Positions 53,603-64,000 of a stretch of 64,000 nucleotides of DNA are shown in pieces. Position numbers and translations under genes: made by a program. Source of the DNA: Hyphomonadaceae bacterium UBA5336 (GTDB lineage Bacteria > Pseudomonadota > Alphaproteobacteria > Caulobacterales > Hyphomonadaceae). The stretch covers positions 1 to 64,000 of the forward strand of contig DHQO01000025.1 of the NCBI GenBank assembly GCA_002408125.1, written 5' to 3'. Within the stretch, counting starts at the first letter, position 1. The number at the start of each line of letters is the position of its first letter. The notes under the pieces were generated by a model. The model did no database searches. It was not told where the DNA came from and saw nothing but the letters and a program-made list of their open reading frames with translations.

Positions 53603-54599
53603 CGGTGAAATCTGCCAGGGCGTCGAGCACGTCGCGATAGGGGCTGGCGGGCACGGTATTGAGCGCCTGCTGGGCGAGGCTTGCATAGGCGCGGGCCTCG
53701 GCAATCGTGGCCTCGGCCGCGCCGGTCGCCCGGATCAGGTGGATAGCATGGGCGAGATCGCCTTCCTTGCGGGTCTCGGCATGCATGGCCCGGTCCCAGA
53801 AAGCCTTGTCCTCGTCCGAGCCGCGCCGGCGCGCGATGATCACCGGCATGGTGAGCTTGCCTTCGCGGAAATCGTCGCCCACCGACTTGCCGATCACGGC
53901 CGTCGTGCCGCCATAGTCGAGCGCATCATCGACGATCTGGAAGGCCAGACCCAGATTCTTGCCATAAGCGGCCAGCGGGTCGGCAAGCGTCTCGCTGCCG
54001 CCTGACAGAGCGCCGGCACGCGCAGCTGCCTCGAACAGGGCGGCGGTCTTGGCTTCGATGATGGCGAGATAGTCCTCGGTCGGCAGGTCGAGCCGGCCCT
54101 GGGCGGCGAGCTGGCGCACCTCGCCCTCGGCGATCACCGTGGAGGCATGGGAGAGAATATCGAGGATTTCCAGGCTGCCAGTCTCCACCATCAGCGTGAA
54201 GGCGCGCGCGAACAGGAAATCGCCGACCAGGATCGAGCCGGAATTGCCCCAGACATGCTTGGCCGCCTGCTTGCCCCGGCGCAGGTCGCTGTCATCGACC
54301 ACATCGTCGTGGAGCAGGGTCGCGGTGTGGATATATTCCACAGCCGTTGCGAGGGCATGAGTGCCGGGTGTCGCGCCACCCGCGACATGGGCTGCCGCCA
54401 GCGTCACCATGGGCCGCAGGCGCTTGCCGCCGGCCCCGACAATATAGCCCGACATGTCCGGGATCATGGCAACCGGGCTGGCCGCGCGTGCCACCAGCAG
54501 GCGTTCGACGGCTTCCAGATCGCCTGCAAGCAGCGACTGCAGGGTTTCGATGGCAGACCCGTTTGATTTGGGTCGTCGGGGCGTCAGGGTTTGGGTCAC
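53586..54599 (-). CDS. ispB: Polyprenyl diphosphate synthase (octaprenyl/decaprenyl type)
   Basis: 337 residues. The first aspartate-rich motif is DDVVDDSDLRRG (98-109), and the second is VDDALDYGG (223-231). GGKRLRPM is the expected substrate-binding region. It condenses isopentenyl diphosphate to make the ubiquinone side chain. It overlaps the convergent phosphoglycosyltransferase gene by 17 bases at the 3' ends. Confidence 0.93.
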   Translation of the reverse strand: MTQTLTPRRPKSNGSAIETLQSLLAGDLEAVERLLVARAASPVAMIPDMSGYIVGAGGKRLRPMVTLAAAHVAGGATPGTHALATAVEYIHTATLLHDDVVDDSDLRRGKQAAKHVWGNSGSILVGDFLFARAFTLMVETGSLEILDILSHASTVIAEGEVRQLAAQGRLDLPTEDYLAIIEAKTAALFEAAARAGALSGGSETLADPLAAYGKNLGLAFQIVDDALDYGGTTAVIGKSVGDDFREGKLTMPVIIARRRGSDEDKAFWDRAMHAETRKEGDLAHAIHLIRATGAAEATIAEARAYASLAQQALNTVPASPYRDVLDALADFTVSRVS

Positions 54600-54706
54600 G
54601 CTGGATCCTGCTCTGGTCTTGCGACTGAGTTACGATATGGATACGGGCAAAACGCCCACCACGTTACGCGGCGCTGAGCCGCAGGCTGCAGTTTCTAGGC
54701 TGATAC

Positions 54707-54913
54707 ATGGAAGAGATTTTTCGAACAAACGATCTCGTGAAGTTGAGTTATGTGCGTCATGTGCTCAGCGAAGCGGGTATCGAACACTTCGTTGCCGATG
54801 AACACATTTCTGCAGTCGAGGGCAATATAGGCGCTTTTCCGCGCCGGGTGATGGTGCATGAGGAAGATGCCTCGCGCGCCAAGCACGCGCTGCGCGATGT
54901 GGAGCCGGGGTGA
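54707..54913 (+). CDS. DUF2007 family small protein
   Basis: 68 residues, MEEIFRTNDLVKLSYVRHVL..., the size and pattern of DUF2007 (putative signal-transducing, GlnB-like-fold small proteins). DEASRAKHAL-type sequence (EEDASRAKHALRDVEPG) closes it. The stop overlaps the next gene's GTG start as GTGA. This DUF2007-methyltransferase pairing suggests co-expression. The function is unknown. Confidence 0.85.
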   Translation: MEEIFRTNDLVKLSYVRHVLSEAGIEHFVADEHISAVEGNIGAFPRRVMVHEEDASRAKHALRDVEPG

Positions 54914-55617
54914 AGACCACGCGCGACACGCTGCTCGGCGGCCGGGTCTCTATCGAGCAGCCGGCGGAAGGCTTTCGCGCGGGAACCGACAGCATCCTGC
55001 TGGCCGCCAGCCTGCCGGAGGTGGACCTGGCGCTGGAGGCTGGCTGCGGGGCAGGGGGTGCGCTGCTGCCGGCGGCCTGGCGGCTCGGCGAGAGCCGGTT
55101 CGTCGGGCTCGAACGCGATACGGAGATGGCAGATCTCGCGCGGGCTGGCGTGGCGCTCAACGGATTTGAGGCACGCTGCGAGATTGAAACCGGCAATCTC
55201 GCCGACCTTCCAAGAGCCTGGGAGAACCGGTTCGACCTCGTTTTCTCTAATCCGCCCTTTTTCGAGCCGGGCCGCACCAGCGCGCCCGGCGCGGGCAAGG
55301 ACGCGGCCTATCTGGAGAGCCTGACCACAGAAGACTGGATCAGGCAGATGCTGTTTGCCGCCCGACCGAAGGGCTGGCTGGTGGTGATCCACCGGGCGGC
55401 GGAACTTGCCGGACTGCTCACCGCGCTCGACCGGCGGGCCGGTGAGATCACCATCCTGCCGATCCGCCCCCGCGCCGGTGCGCCGGCCAAACGGGTGCTG
55501 ATCCGCGCGCGTAAAGGCCTGCGCAGGGGGCCAGTCACGCTGCTCGATGGCTTGCGTCTGGACGATGCAGAGCGCCTGGATTCGGTCATGGCCGGAAAAA
55601 GTCTCGACTGGGCATGA
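54910..55617 (+). CDS. tRNA1(Val) A37 N6-methyltransferase-like (TrmN6)
   Basis: 235 residues, GTG start. SAM motif I is LEAGCGAGG (42-50), and the adenine-N6 catalytic motif is NPPF (114-117) in DLVFSNPPFFEP. GFRAGTDSILLAAS near the N-terminus is typical of the TrmN6/YfiC group. It probably methylates an adenine in tRNA. Confidence 0.85.
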   Translation: MKTTRDTLLGGRVSIEQPAEGFRAGTDSILLAASLPEVDLALEAGCGAGGALLPAAWRLGESRFVGLERDTEMADLARAGVALNGFEARCEIETGNLADLPRAWENRFDLVFSNPPFFEPGRTSAPGAGKDAAYLESLTTEDWIRQMLFAARPKGWLVVIHRAAELAGLLTALDRRAGEITILPIRPRAGAPAKRVLIRARKGLRRGPVTLLDGLRLDDAERLDSVMAGKSLDWA

Positions 55618-55657
55618 CCCGGTTTCCGGCCCGGTTTCGCCTTACACGATAGGTCCA

Positions 55658-55685
55658 CCTGTCCTATATAGAGTTGGAGGACAGG
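55658..55685 (+). promoter_or_regulatory. 7-bp inverted repeat around a TATATA box upstream of the small membrane gene
   Basis: CCTGTCC (55658-55664) and GGACAGG (55679-55685) flank TATATA (55665-55670). TTACAC at about 55642 lies 17 bases before TATATA, which resembles a weak -35/-10 pair. It may be the regulated promoter of the gene at 55714. Confidence 0.35.
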
Positions 55686-55713
55686 GGCGTGGCCTGACGG
55701 AAGGAGCACGCAA

Positions 55714-55854
55714 ATGCTTTTCAAACTGGTCATGGTGATCGGCGTCGTCCTGGGCCTCGTCATTGCCGCGCTCGGACATCCGAAAATCGGCGGCATGCTG
55801 CTTGGCGGCCGCCGCGACGGCACCGACGATCACGACATCAATGAAGGCTTCTAG
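55714..55854 (+). CDS. Small membrane protein, 46 residues
   Basis: ATG 55714 is preceded by AAGGAG (55701-55706) seven bases upstream. The product starts MLFKLVMVIGVVLGLVIAAL, one transmembrane segment, and ends with a charged tail GGRRDGTDDHDINEGF. No known family was recognised. Codon choice looks like its neighbours. It lies alone between the methyltransferase and glyQ genes. Confidence 0.65.
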   Translation: MLFKLVMVIGVVLGLVIAALGHPKIGGMLLGGRRDGTDDHDINEGF

Positions 55855-55952
55855 GCCCGTTTGAGACAGAGAGGCCGGCAGGCGGGTCTCCCCGCTTGCG
55901 GAAAGCGGCGGCGGGCGCTAGGCCAAGCGCTCTTAGACGACAAGAGCCCGCC

Positions 55953-56843
55953 ATGCCCGCCGCGCCGACAAAACCCGCTTCTTTCCAGGACCTGATCCTC
56001 ACCCTCCAGGCCTATTGGGCCGACAAGGGGTGCGCCATCCTGCAGCCCTATGACATGGAGGTTGGCGCCGGCACGCTGCACCCGGCCACCGTGCTGCGCG
56101 CCCTCGGCCCGAAGCCCTGGCGGGCGGCCTATGTCCAGCCCTCGCGGCGTCCGGCCGATGCGCGCTATGGCGAAAACCCCAACCGGCTCGGCCACTATTA
56201 CCAGTACCAGGTGATCCTGAAGCCGAACCCGCCGGACCTGCAGGACCTTTATCTCGGCTCCCTGAAAGCCATCGGCATCGATGACACGGTGCACGATATC
56301 CGCTTTGTCGAGGATGACTGGGAAAACCCCACGGTCGGTGCCTGGGGACTCGGCTGGGAGGTCTGGTGCGATGGCATGGAAGTTAGCCAGTACACCTATT
56401 TCCAGCAGGTGGGCGGCCTGGATGTGCATCCGGTTTCGGGTGAGCTGACGTACGGCCTGGAGCGTCTGGCCATGTATGTGTTCGGCGTCGACAATGTCTA
56501 TGAGCTGCCCTTCAACGCGCCGGATTCGCCAACGCCGCTGACCTATGGCGATGTGTTCCTGGGCAATGAGGTCCAGCAGAGCCATTTCAATTTCGAGCAG
56601 TCTGATGTCGAGATGCTGCTGCGCTGGTTTGCCGACTGTGAAAACCAGTCGAACTCCCTGCGCGAGGCGGGCTTCCCGCTGCCGGCCTATGACTATGCGC
56701 TGAAGGCAAGCCACACTTTCAACCTGATCGATGCGCGCGGCGCCATCAGCCCGACCGAGCGCCAGGCCTATATCGCCCGCGTCCGGGACCTCGCGCGCGG
56801 TGCGGCGGCGCTTTATGCCGAGCAGGAGGCGGGGGCGTCATGA
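55953..56843 (+). CDS. glyQ: Glycyl-tRNA synthetase alpha subunit
   Basis: 296 residues from ATG 55953 (MPAAPTKPASFQDLIL). LTLQAYWADKGCAILQPYDMEVGAGT, YVQPSRRPADARYGENPNRL and GWEVWCDGMEVSQYTYFQQ are diagnostic. It forms the catalytic part of the heterotetrameric enzyme charging tRNA-Gly, with the beta subunit encoded 500 bases downstream. Confidence 0.97.
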   Translation: MPAAPTKPASFQDLILTLQAYWADKGCAILQPYDMEVGAGTLHPATVLRALGPKPWRAAYVQPSRRPADARYGENPNRLGHYYQYQVILKPNPPDLQDLYLGSLKAIGIDDTVHDIRFVEDDWENPTVGAWGLGWEVWCDGMEVSQYTYFQQVGGLDVHPVSGELTYGLERLAMYVFGVDNVYELPFNAPDSPTPLTYGDVFLGNEVQQSHFNFEQSDVEMLLRWFADCENQSNSLREAGFPLPAYDYALKASHTFNLIDARGAISPTERQAYIARVRDLARGAAALYAEQEAGAS

Positions 56844-57343
56844 TTAGGCCTGTCGGCATCGCCGAGAAATTCGTCCTGTTCATCGCCGCATGCCTTGTTG
56901 GCGGCTGCGGTGTGATGCCGTCGGTTCAGTCGGTTGCAAGCGCCGAGCCCCAGGAGGGCGCCCCGGTGATCGGTGTCATCAACAACCCCAATCCGGACAG
57001 CTATTGTTCCTTCCAGCCGATTGATGGCGGGATCGTCTTTGACCAGCCGGAGACCTGGAATTTCCTTTTCCTTGATGATTTCGATACAGAAAACGGCGTC
57101 ATGCTGATCGATGGGGAAATGCGCGACCTTGTCGGCATCAGCCGGACAGGGGACCCGGCGTCGCAGCAGGTCTGGAAGCTCGCCACGTCTGATGGGCAAT
57201 ATAGCGTCGAAATTGTCATGAACCTGGACCAGGACGGTCCCGATACTCCGTATCAGGAAGCCTGGGAATACAAGGGCACGATAACGGTTCGCAACGCGGC
57301 AGGTTCTACTGTTGTCGGGCATTCTGGCTGGTGTGGTGTGTAA
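56840..57343 (+). CDS. Hypothetical lipoprotein between glyQ and glyS
   Basis: 167 residues; ATG 56840 overlaps the glyQ stop by 4 bases. A signal peptide with lipobox VGGC is present. The mature part is acidic with three more cysteines (YCSFQP, SGWCGV) and a beta-rich look. It is not part of glycyl-tRNA synthetase, yet lies inside its operon. The function is unknown. Confidence 0.8.
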   Translation: MIRPVGIAEKFVLFIAACLVGGCGVMPSVQSVASAEPQEGAPVIGVINNPNPDSYCSFQPIDGGIVFDQPETWNFLFLDDFDTENGVMLIDGEMRDLVGISRTGDPASQQVWKLATSDGQYSVEIVMNLDQDGPDTPYQEAWEYKGTITVRNAAGSTVVGHSGWCGV

Positions 57344-57346
57344 GTG

Positions 57347-59551
57347 ATGCCCGAACTCCTTCTCGAACTCTTCTCCGAAGAAATCCCCGCGCGGATGCAG
57401 GCCAGGGCCGAAGCCGATCTTGGCGCGGCGCTGGAAGCCAAGCTCGCCGAGGCGGGCCTGAAACATGGCGCGGTGAGCACATGGTCCGGCCCGCGCCGGC
57501 TTGGCGTACGTGTGGTGGATGTCGCCGCCAGGTCCGAGGATGTGCGTGAGGAGCGAAAAGGGCCCAAGCTTGGCGCGCCGGAAAAGGCCGTGGCCGGCTT
57601 CCTGCGCGGGGCGGGGCTGGAGAGCATCGACCAGGCCGAGGTGCGCTCCGATCCGAAGAAGGGCGACTTCTATGTCGCCGTGATCGAGACGCCGGGCCGC
57701 AAGGCCGAAGAGATCATTGCCGAAGCCATTCCCGCCATCATTCGCGGCTTTCATTGGCCGAAATCCATGCGTACAGGCACGGGCGAGCTGCGCTGGGTGC
57801 GCCCGCTGCAGCGGATTGTCTGCGTGCTCGGCGGCAAGGTCGTACCGTTCGAGGTCGACGGCATCGCCAGCGGCAATGAGACCGAGGGCCACCGCGTGCA
57901 TGGGCGCGGGCCGTACACGGTCACGGGCTGGGCGGACTATCAGAGCCAGCTGGAAGGCGAGGGGCATGTGCTGCTCACGCGCGCGGCGCGGCGCGACCTG
58001 ATCGAGAAACAGGCGCTGGCGCTCTGCAAAAAGAGCGGGCTCACCCTGATTGAGGACAAGGGTCTTCTGGAAGAGGTCACGGGGCTGGCGGAATGGCCGG
58101 TGGTTATCCTCGGCGATATGGACCCGGCCTTCCTTGAGCTGCCGCCGGAAGTCATCCAGCTCTCCATGCGTACCCACCAGAAATACTTCGCGGTGGAGGG
58201 CGAAAAGACCGGCCAGCTCGCGCCGAACTTCATTGTCGTGGCCAATATCGAGGCCAGCGATGGCGGCGTTGCCATCGCGGCGGGCAATTCCAGGGTGCTG
58301 TCCGCACGCCTCGATGATGCGCGCTTCTTCTGGGAGAATGACAAGGCAACCGGCCTTGAGGCCATGGCGCCGAAACTGGCGACGATTGCCTTCAAGGAAG
58401 AGCTCGGCTCGATCGGCGACAAGGTGGCGCGGGTGGCGGCGCTGGCGCGTGAGCTTGCCCCGAAAGTCGGCGCCGATCCGGATCTCGCGGAAACGGCAGC
58501 GCGTCTTTGTAAGGCCGACCTCGTGTCCGAGATGGTCTATGAGTTCCCCGAACTGCAGGGCGTTATGGGGCGGTATTATGCGCTGGAAGCCGGTGAGCCG
58601 GCCGAGGTCGCGAATGCCATCGCCGAACATTACAAGCCGCAGGGCCCCTCGGACGCCGTGCCGACCGCGCCGGTCTCGATTGCCGTGGCCCTTGCCGACA
58701 AGCTCGACACGCTGGTCGGCTTCTGGGCGATTGGCGAGAAGCCGACCGGGAGCAAGGACCCGTTCGCGCTGCGCAGGGCGGCGCTGGGTGTGGTGCGGAT
58801 CGTTTTGGAGAATGAGGTTCGACTTAACATTATCCCCGACTTGGTCTTTTCACTTCGATTGAATGTTTTGGCGCGCAACATTGCGGAACAACGGAAGTTG
58901 GCTGGCAGAAAAGCCAGCGACAACCGAGGAACAGCTCACCGGCTTACAGAGTTGGCTGCAGAAGCGAACGAACTTGAGGCTCGCTTCAGATTGGGCGCCC
59001 GTGTTCAGGCGGAGGAACGCGAGCGACTTCAAGACCTCCTCGCCTTCTTTGCTGACCGCCTGAAACAAGTCCTGCGCGATGAGGGCAAGCGGCACGACCT
59101 GATTGATGCCGTATTCTCACTGGGTGAGGATGATCTTGTCCTCATCGTCAAGCGCGTCGAGGCGCTCTCCGATTTCCTCGCCACCGAAGATGGCGCCAAC
59201 CTGCTGGCGGGCTACAAGCGCGCGGCGAATATCCTCAAGGCCGAGGAGAAGAAGGACGGCGTGACCTATGACGGCGCGCCCAGCCCGGCGAAAATGACCG
59301 AGCCGACAGAGCGCGCGCTGCTCGCCGCCATCGAATCGGCCACCGCCGAAGTCGACGGCGCGCTCGCGCGGGAAGACTTCGAAGCGGCCATGGGCCATCT
59401 TGCAAAACTGCGCGCACCAGCCGATCACTTCTTTGAACAAGTGATGGTCAACACCGATGAGGCGAGTGTGCGCGCGAATAGGTTGAATCTTCTTGCGGCG
59501 CTTCGTGCTGCAGTGCACAAAGTTGCCGACTTCTCTAAGATTGAAGGCTAG
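57347..59551 (+). CDS. glyS: Glycyl-tRNA synthetase beta subunit
   Basis: 734 residues from ATG 57347 (MPELLLELFSEEIPARMQ). An in-frame GTG one codon earlier directly follows the lipoprotein stop. TWSGPRRLGVRV, KSMRTGTGELRWVRPLQ, STRTHQKYFAV-type sequence (SMRTHQKYFAVEG), SKDPFALRRAALGVVRI and LLAFFADRLK...EGKRHDLIDAVF are typical. Between ALGVVRIVLEN and LLAFFADRLK there are about 75 residues (58813-59030) with codon use unlike the rest, more A/T in third positions. The spacing is longer than I expect from alphaproteobacterial homologs. Confidence 0.95.
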   Translation: MPELLLELFSEEIPARMQARAEADLGAALEAKLAEAGLKHGAVSTWSGPRRLGVRVVDVAARSEDVREERKGPKLGAPEKAVAGFLRGAGLESIDQAEVRSDPKKGDFYVAVIETPGRKAEEIIAEAIPAIIRGFHWPKSMRTGTGELRWVRPLQRIVCVLGGKVVPFEVDGIASGNETEGHRVHGRGPYTVTGWADYQSQLEGEGHVLLTRAARRDLIEKQALALCKKSGLTLIEDKGLLEEVTGLAEWPVVILGDMDPAFLELPPEVIQLSMRTHQKYFAVEGEKTGQLAPNFIVVANIEASDGGVAIAAGNSRVLSARLDDARFFWENDKATGLEAMAPKLATIAFKEELGSIGDKVARVAALARELAPKVGADPDLAETAARLCKADLVSEMVYEFPELQGVMGRYYALEAGEPAEVANAIAEHYKPQGPSDAVPTAPVSIAVALADKLDTLVGFWAIGEKPTGSKDPFALRRAALGVVRIVLENEVRLNIIPDLVFSLRLNVLARNIAEQRKLAGRKASDNRGTAHRLTELAAEANELEARFRLGARVQAEERERLQDLLAFFADRLKQVLRDEGKRHDLIDAVFSLGEDDLVLIVKRVEALSDFLATEDGANLLAGYKRAANILKAEEKKDGVTYDGAPSPAKMTEPTERALLAAIESATAEVDGALAREDFEAAMGHLAKLRAPADHFFEQVMVNTDEASVRANRLNLLAALRAAVHKVADFSKIEG

Positions 59552-59565
59552 GGGACTGATTGAAT

Positions 59566-62249
<2,684 letters not shown>

Positions 62250-62253
<4 letters not shown>

Positions 62254-62265
62254 TCGCGCGTTAAC
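62250..62265. promoter_or_regulatory. CtrA-type box TTAA-N7-TTAAC
   Basis: TTAA (62250-62253), seven bases, TTAAC (62261-62265): an exact match to the CtrA consensus, overlapping the ppdK stop. A degenerate second copy, TTAA-N7-TTAT, is at 62415-62429. Both lie upstream of the SleB-like hydrolase gene at 62596, which is a sensible CtrA target. Confidence 0.5.
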
Positions 62266-62595
62266 CGTAAACATACACTGCGAAAGCGTGTGATATTTAC
62301 GTCACACCGGTCGAAGGGGGACAACCCCTTGGTTTACCGGTCTGACCGGTCGAAATCGCCAGAAAATCAGCGTGCTGATGACTGGAACATCGATTCTCCC
62401 AGTCAAGCGATCCGTTAAGATTACCTTATTCTCACCACAAAGTGACACGCCGGAAGCGGCGAGAAACTTGCTTAGTCCCGCTCAGACAGCATATGGGCTG
62501 TGCTCTTCAGAACTGGTTGGCAGTCATCTGCCGTTCAGGGGCCGAGCCCGATAGGTACACAAAAACGGGCCTGTGGTCAGGAAGCTGGTGGGACG
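62254..62595. other. 342-base intergenic region with CtrA-like sites and repeated ACCGGTC elements
   Basis: No gene was found. ACCGGTCGAA occurs at 62306-62315 and 62345-62354, with ACCGGTC again at 62336-62342. A small stem AAGGGG/CCCCTT (62314-62319, 62325-62330) sits between them and may terminate ppdK. The remainder is AT-richer than coding DNA, as expected for the promoter of the downstream hydrolase gene. Confidence 0.6.
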
Positions 62596-63591
62596 ATGAT
62601 GTTAACTTTGTGGAAAGCGATAGCACGCATTCTGCCATGTGGTGCCGCGCAAAAGCGTGCCCTTGGTCGTTGGTGGTTGAGCATGACAGACGAAGAACAA
62701 CGCCGCGTTATGGTGCGGGGGGCGTCTATCGCGGTGTGCGCGGTTGCCGTGACCTCTGTGCTGCCGATGATCAGCTCGTCGTATCAGTCCGAGCAGGAAG
62801 AGGCTGAAGCCCGTCTTCGCACGACCCTGTTTGCCGAGCTGGGCGATGGCGCCGAAGCCATCCGCGCCATGCCCGACGCGCCGTCGCTGATTGCCCATCC
62901 CTGGATCGTGCGCCTGGAACAGAGCCTGGAGCGTGACAGCCAGTCCGCACTCGGCCGCTATGCCGCGCTCGACCGCGACCGCGCCGCGCTGAGCTCGGTC
63001 GTTTCCTTCGATCCGGCAGACCTCTCCCATGCCGAGACACTGGCCGCAGAGCATAAATGCCTCTCCGAGGCGGTTTATTACGAGGCGCGTAGCGAGAGCA
63101 TATCCGGCCAGCTTGCCGTGGCCGAAGTCATCACCAATCGCGTGCGCGACCACCGTTATCCGAACTCGGTCTGCGAGGTCGTCTATCAGGGTGCAACGCG
63201 CACGACCGGGTGTCAGTTCACTTTCACCTGCGATGGCTCCATGGCCCTGCGCCCGCGTGGCCAGCGCTGGGAGAAGGCCCAGGCCGTGGCGGCCCAGGTC
63301 ATTCTCGACCTCAACGAGCGCCGCACGCACAACGCCACGCACTATCACGCGGATTATGTCGACCCGGTCTGGAATTCCGGCCTGGTGCGCACGGAGCGGA
63401 TCGGCGCGCATATCTTCTACCGTTTCCCGCAGGGCCGTGAATGGTCCGATGCCCGTGCCCGCATGGCCGCGCGTCGCGCCACCGAGGATGCCAGCCGCAT
63501 CCAGACAGTCTCGGCCGATACTGCACCGGCGCCCAAGTCGCTTCAGGTGCTCGAACCGGCCCCTGCCACCAGCGCAACCGCCGCCCCGTAA
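62596..63591 (+). CDS. SleB-like cell wall hydrolase
   Basis: 331 residues from ATG 62596 (next codon is also ATG), with GGTGGGA upstream. One membrane segment is near residue 40 (ASIAVCAVAVTSVLPMI). A helical linker leads to the hydrolase_2/SleB core: CLSEAVYYEARSESISGQLAVAEVITNRVRD with the probable catalytic Glu, CEVVYQG, CQFTFTCDG and NATHYHADYVDPVW. It cleaves peptidoglycan in the periplasm, perhaps in division or remodelling. CtrA-like boxes lie upstream. Confidence 0.9.
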   Translation: MMLTLWKAIARILPCGAAQKRALGRWWLSMTDEEQRRVMVRGASIAVCAVAVTSVLPMISSSYQSEQEEAEARLRTTLFAELGDGAEAIRAMPDAPSLIAHPWIVRLEQSLERDSQSALGRYAALDRDRAALSSVVSFDPADLSHAETLAAEHKCLSEAVYYEARSESISGQLAVAEVITNRVRDHRYPNSVCEVVYQGATRTTGCQFTFTCDGSMALRPRGQRWEKAQAVAAQVILDLNERRTHNATHYHADYVDPVWNSGLVRTERIGAHIFYRFPQGREWSDARARMAARRATEDASRIQTVSADTAPAPKSLQVLEPAPATSATAAP

Positions 63592-63612
63592 TCCTCTGAG
63601 GGAGCCCGATAC

Positions 63613-64000
63613 ATGTCAGGCTCCATCTTCGAGGATGTCGACGTCTATATCGACAGCCTGTTCACGCCGGATGAGGACATTCTCAGCGATGTCCTGAGCC
63701 GCGCGGCTGCCGCGGGCCTGCCCGACATCCATATCTCGCCCGGGCAGGGCAAGTTTCTCTACCTGCTGGCGAAAATGATTGGCGCGAAGCGGATCCTGGA
63801 GCTGGGCACGCTTGCGGGTTACTCCACCATATGGCTGGGCCGGGCCATGCCGCCGGGGGGCAAGCTCACCACGATCGAGATCGATCCGGTGCATGCCGAT
63901 GTGGCGCGCACATCGCTGGAAGAGGCCGGGCTCAGCGACAGGTGCGAGGTGGTCACGGCCTCGGCCCTGGAGGCCCTGCCAAAGCTGGAGGGGCCGTTCG
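63613..64000 (+). CDS. SAM-dependent O-methyltransferase (3' truncated by window edge)
   Basis: The first 129 codons are inside the window. ATG 63613 has GAGGGAG upstream. SPGQGKFLYLLAKMIGAKRILELGTLAGYSTIWLGRAM and LTTIEIDPVHADVA match the caffeoyl-CoA-type methyltransferase_3 family, with SAM motif ILELGTLAGYS. The substrate cannot be inferred. It is 21 bases after the hydrolase gene and may be co-transcribed. Confidence 0.85.
   Translation, partial: MSGSIFEDVDVYIDSLFTPDEDILSDVLSRAAAAGLPDIHISPGQGKFLYLLAKMIGAKRILELGTLAGYSTIWLGRAMPPGGKLTTIEIDPVHADVARTSLEEAGLSDRCEVVTASALEALPKLEGPF

Overview
The window reads as a high-GC alphaproteobacterial chromosome. The best fit is a stalked or dimorphic relative in the Caulobacterales/Maricaulales/Hyphomonadaceae group. 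Supporting signs are a TipF-like flagellar c-di-GMP effector, a perfect CtrA-type box (TTAA-N7-TTAAC), alphaproteobacterial-style glyQ/glyS and ppdK, and a family-4-like uracil-DNA glycosylase. I could not search databases, so the taxon is inference. No rRNA, tRNA, IS element, phage or CRISPR array was seen.

Region 1 (1-26.8 kb) is an RTX secretion locus. It holds the 3' end of one RTX gene, then complete RTX genes of about 2000, 984, 1001 and 1636 residues. All are built from GGxGxD calcium-binding nonapeptides. The first four end in related C-termini, and the fifth ends differently. A divergent or convergent two-component system (7TMR-DISM-type NarX-like kinase plus LuxR/NarL regulator) sits inside the array. 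A translationally coupled PrtD/HlyD-type ABC exporter and adaptor pair directly precedes the last RTX gene. That last protein carries a domain that reads like the beta-I domain of eukaryotic integrins, with a DLSGS MIDAS motif; this is the most striking observation in the window. A sulfatase-modifying-factor-like secreted protein coupled to a small lipoprotein lies between the RTX genes and the exporter.

Region 2 (26.8-39.5 kb) is mostly minus-strand surface-polysaccharide and sulfate-activation genes. It contains a GT4 glycosyltransferase, a lipoprotein paralogous to the one in region 1, cysD-cysNC (APS/PAPS synthesis), rfbA/D/B/C (dTDP-L-rhamnose) and a GT2 glycosyltransferase. Upstream in the same orientation is a pair encoding a DUF262-DUF1524 (GmrSD/SspE-like) protein and a Pol-beta-type nucleotidyltransferase, a candidate defence module. 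A PAPS-dependent sulfotransferase at 44.0 kb makes sulfated glycans a plausible output. RTX genes, a type I exporter and O-antigen sugar genes together recall the Caulobacter S-layer rsaADE/LPS locus.

Region 3 (39.6-64 kb) is mainly housekeeping. It includes an FAH-family hydrolase, a degenerate metallo-beta-lactamase-like lipoprotein, TipF, two rSAM-associated glycosyltransferases, the sulfotransferase, a uracil-DNA glycosylase and ETF-ubiquinone oxidoreductase. It continues with a tyrosine-phosphatase-like pseudogene remnant, two related TPR proteins, ispE, a MraY/WecA-type phosphotransferase, a polyprenyl diphosphate synthase, a DUF2007 protein, a TrmN6-like methyltransferase and a 46-residue membrane protein. 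It ends with glyQ, an intervening lipoprotein, glyS with a compositionally odd insert, ppdK, a SleB-like cell-wall hydrolase and a truncated O-methyltransferase.

Many genes overlap by 1 base (TGATG) or 4 bases (ATGA, GTGA, TTGA), which indicates tight translational coupling. Where several starts were possible I used the ribosome-binding site, overlap with the upstream gene and family N-terminus, and I give the reason.
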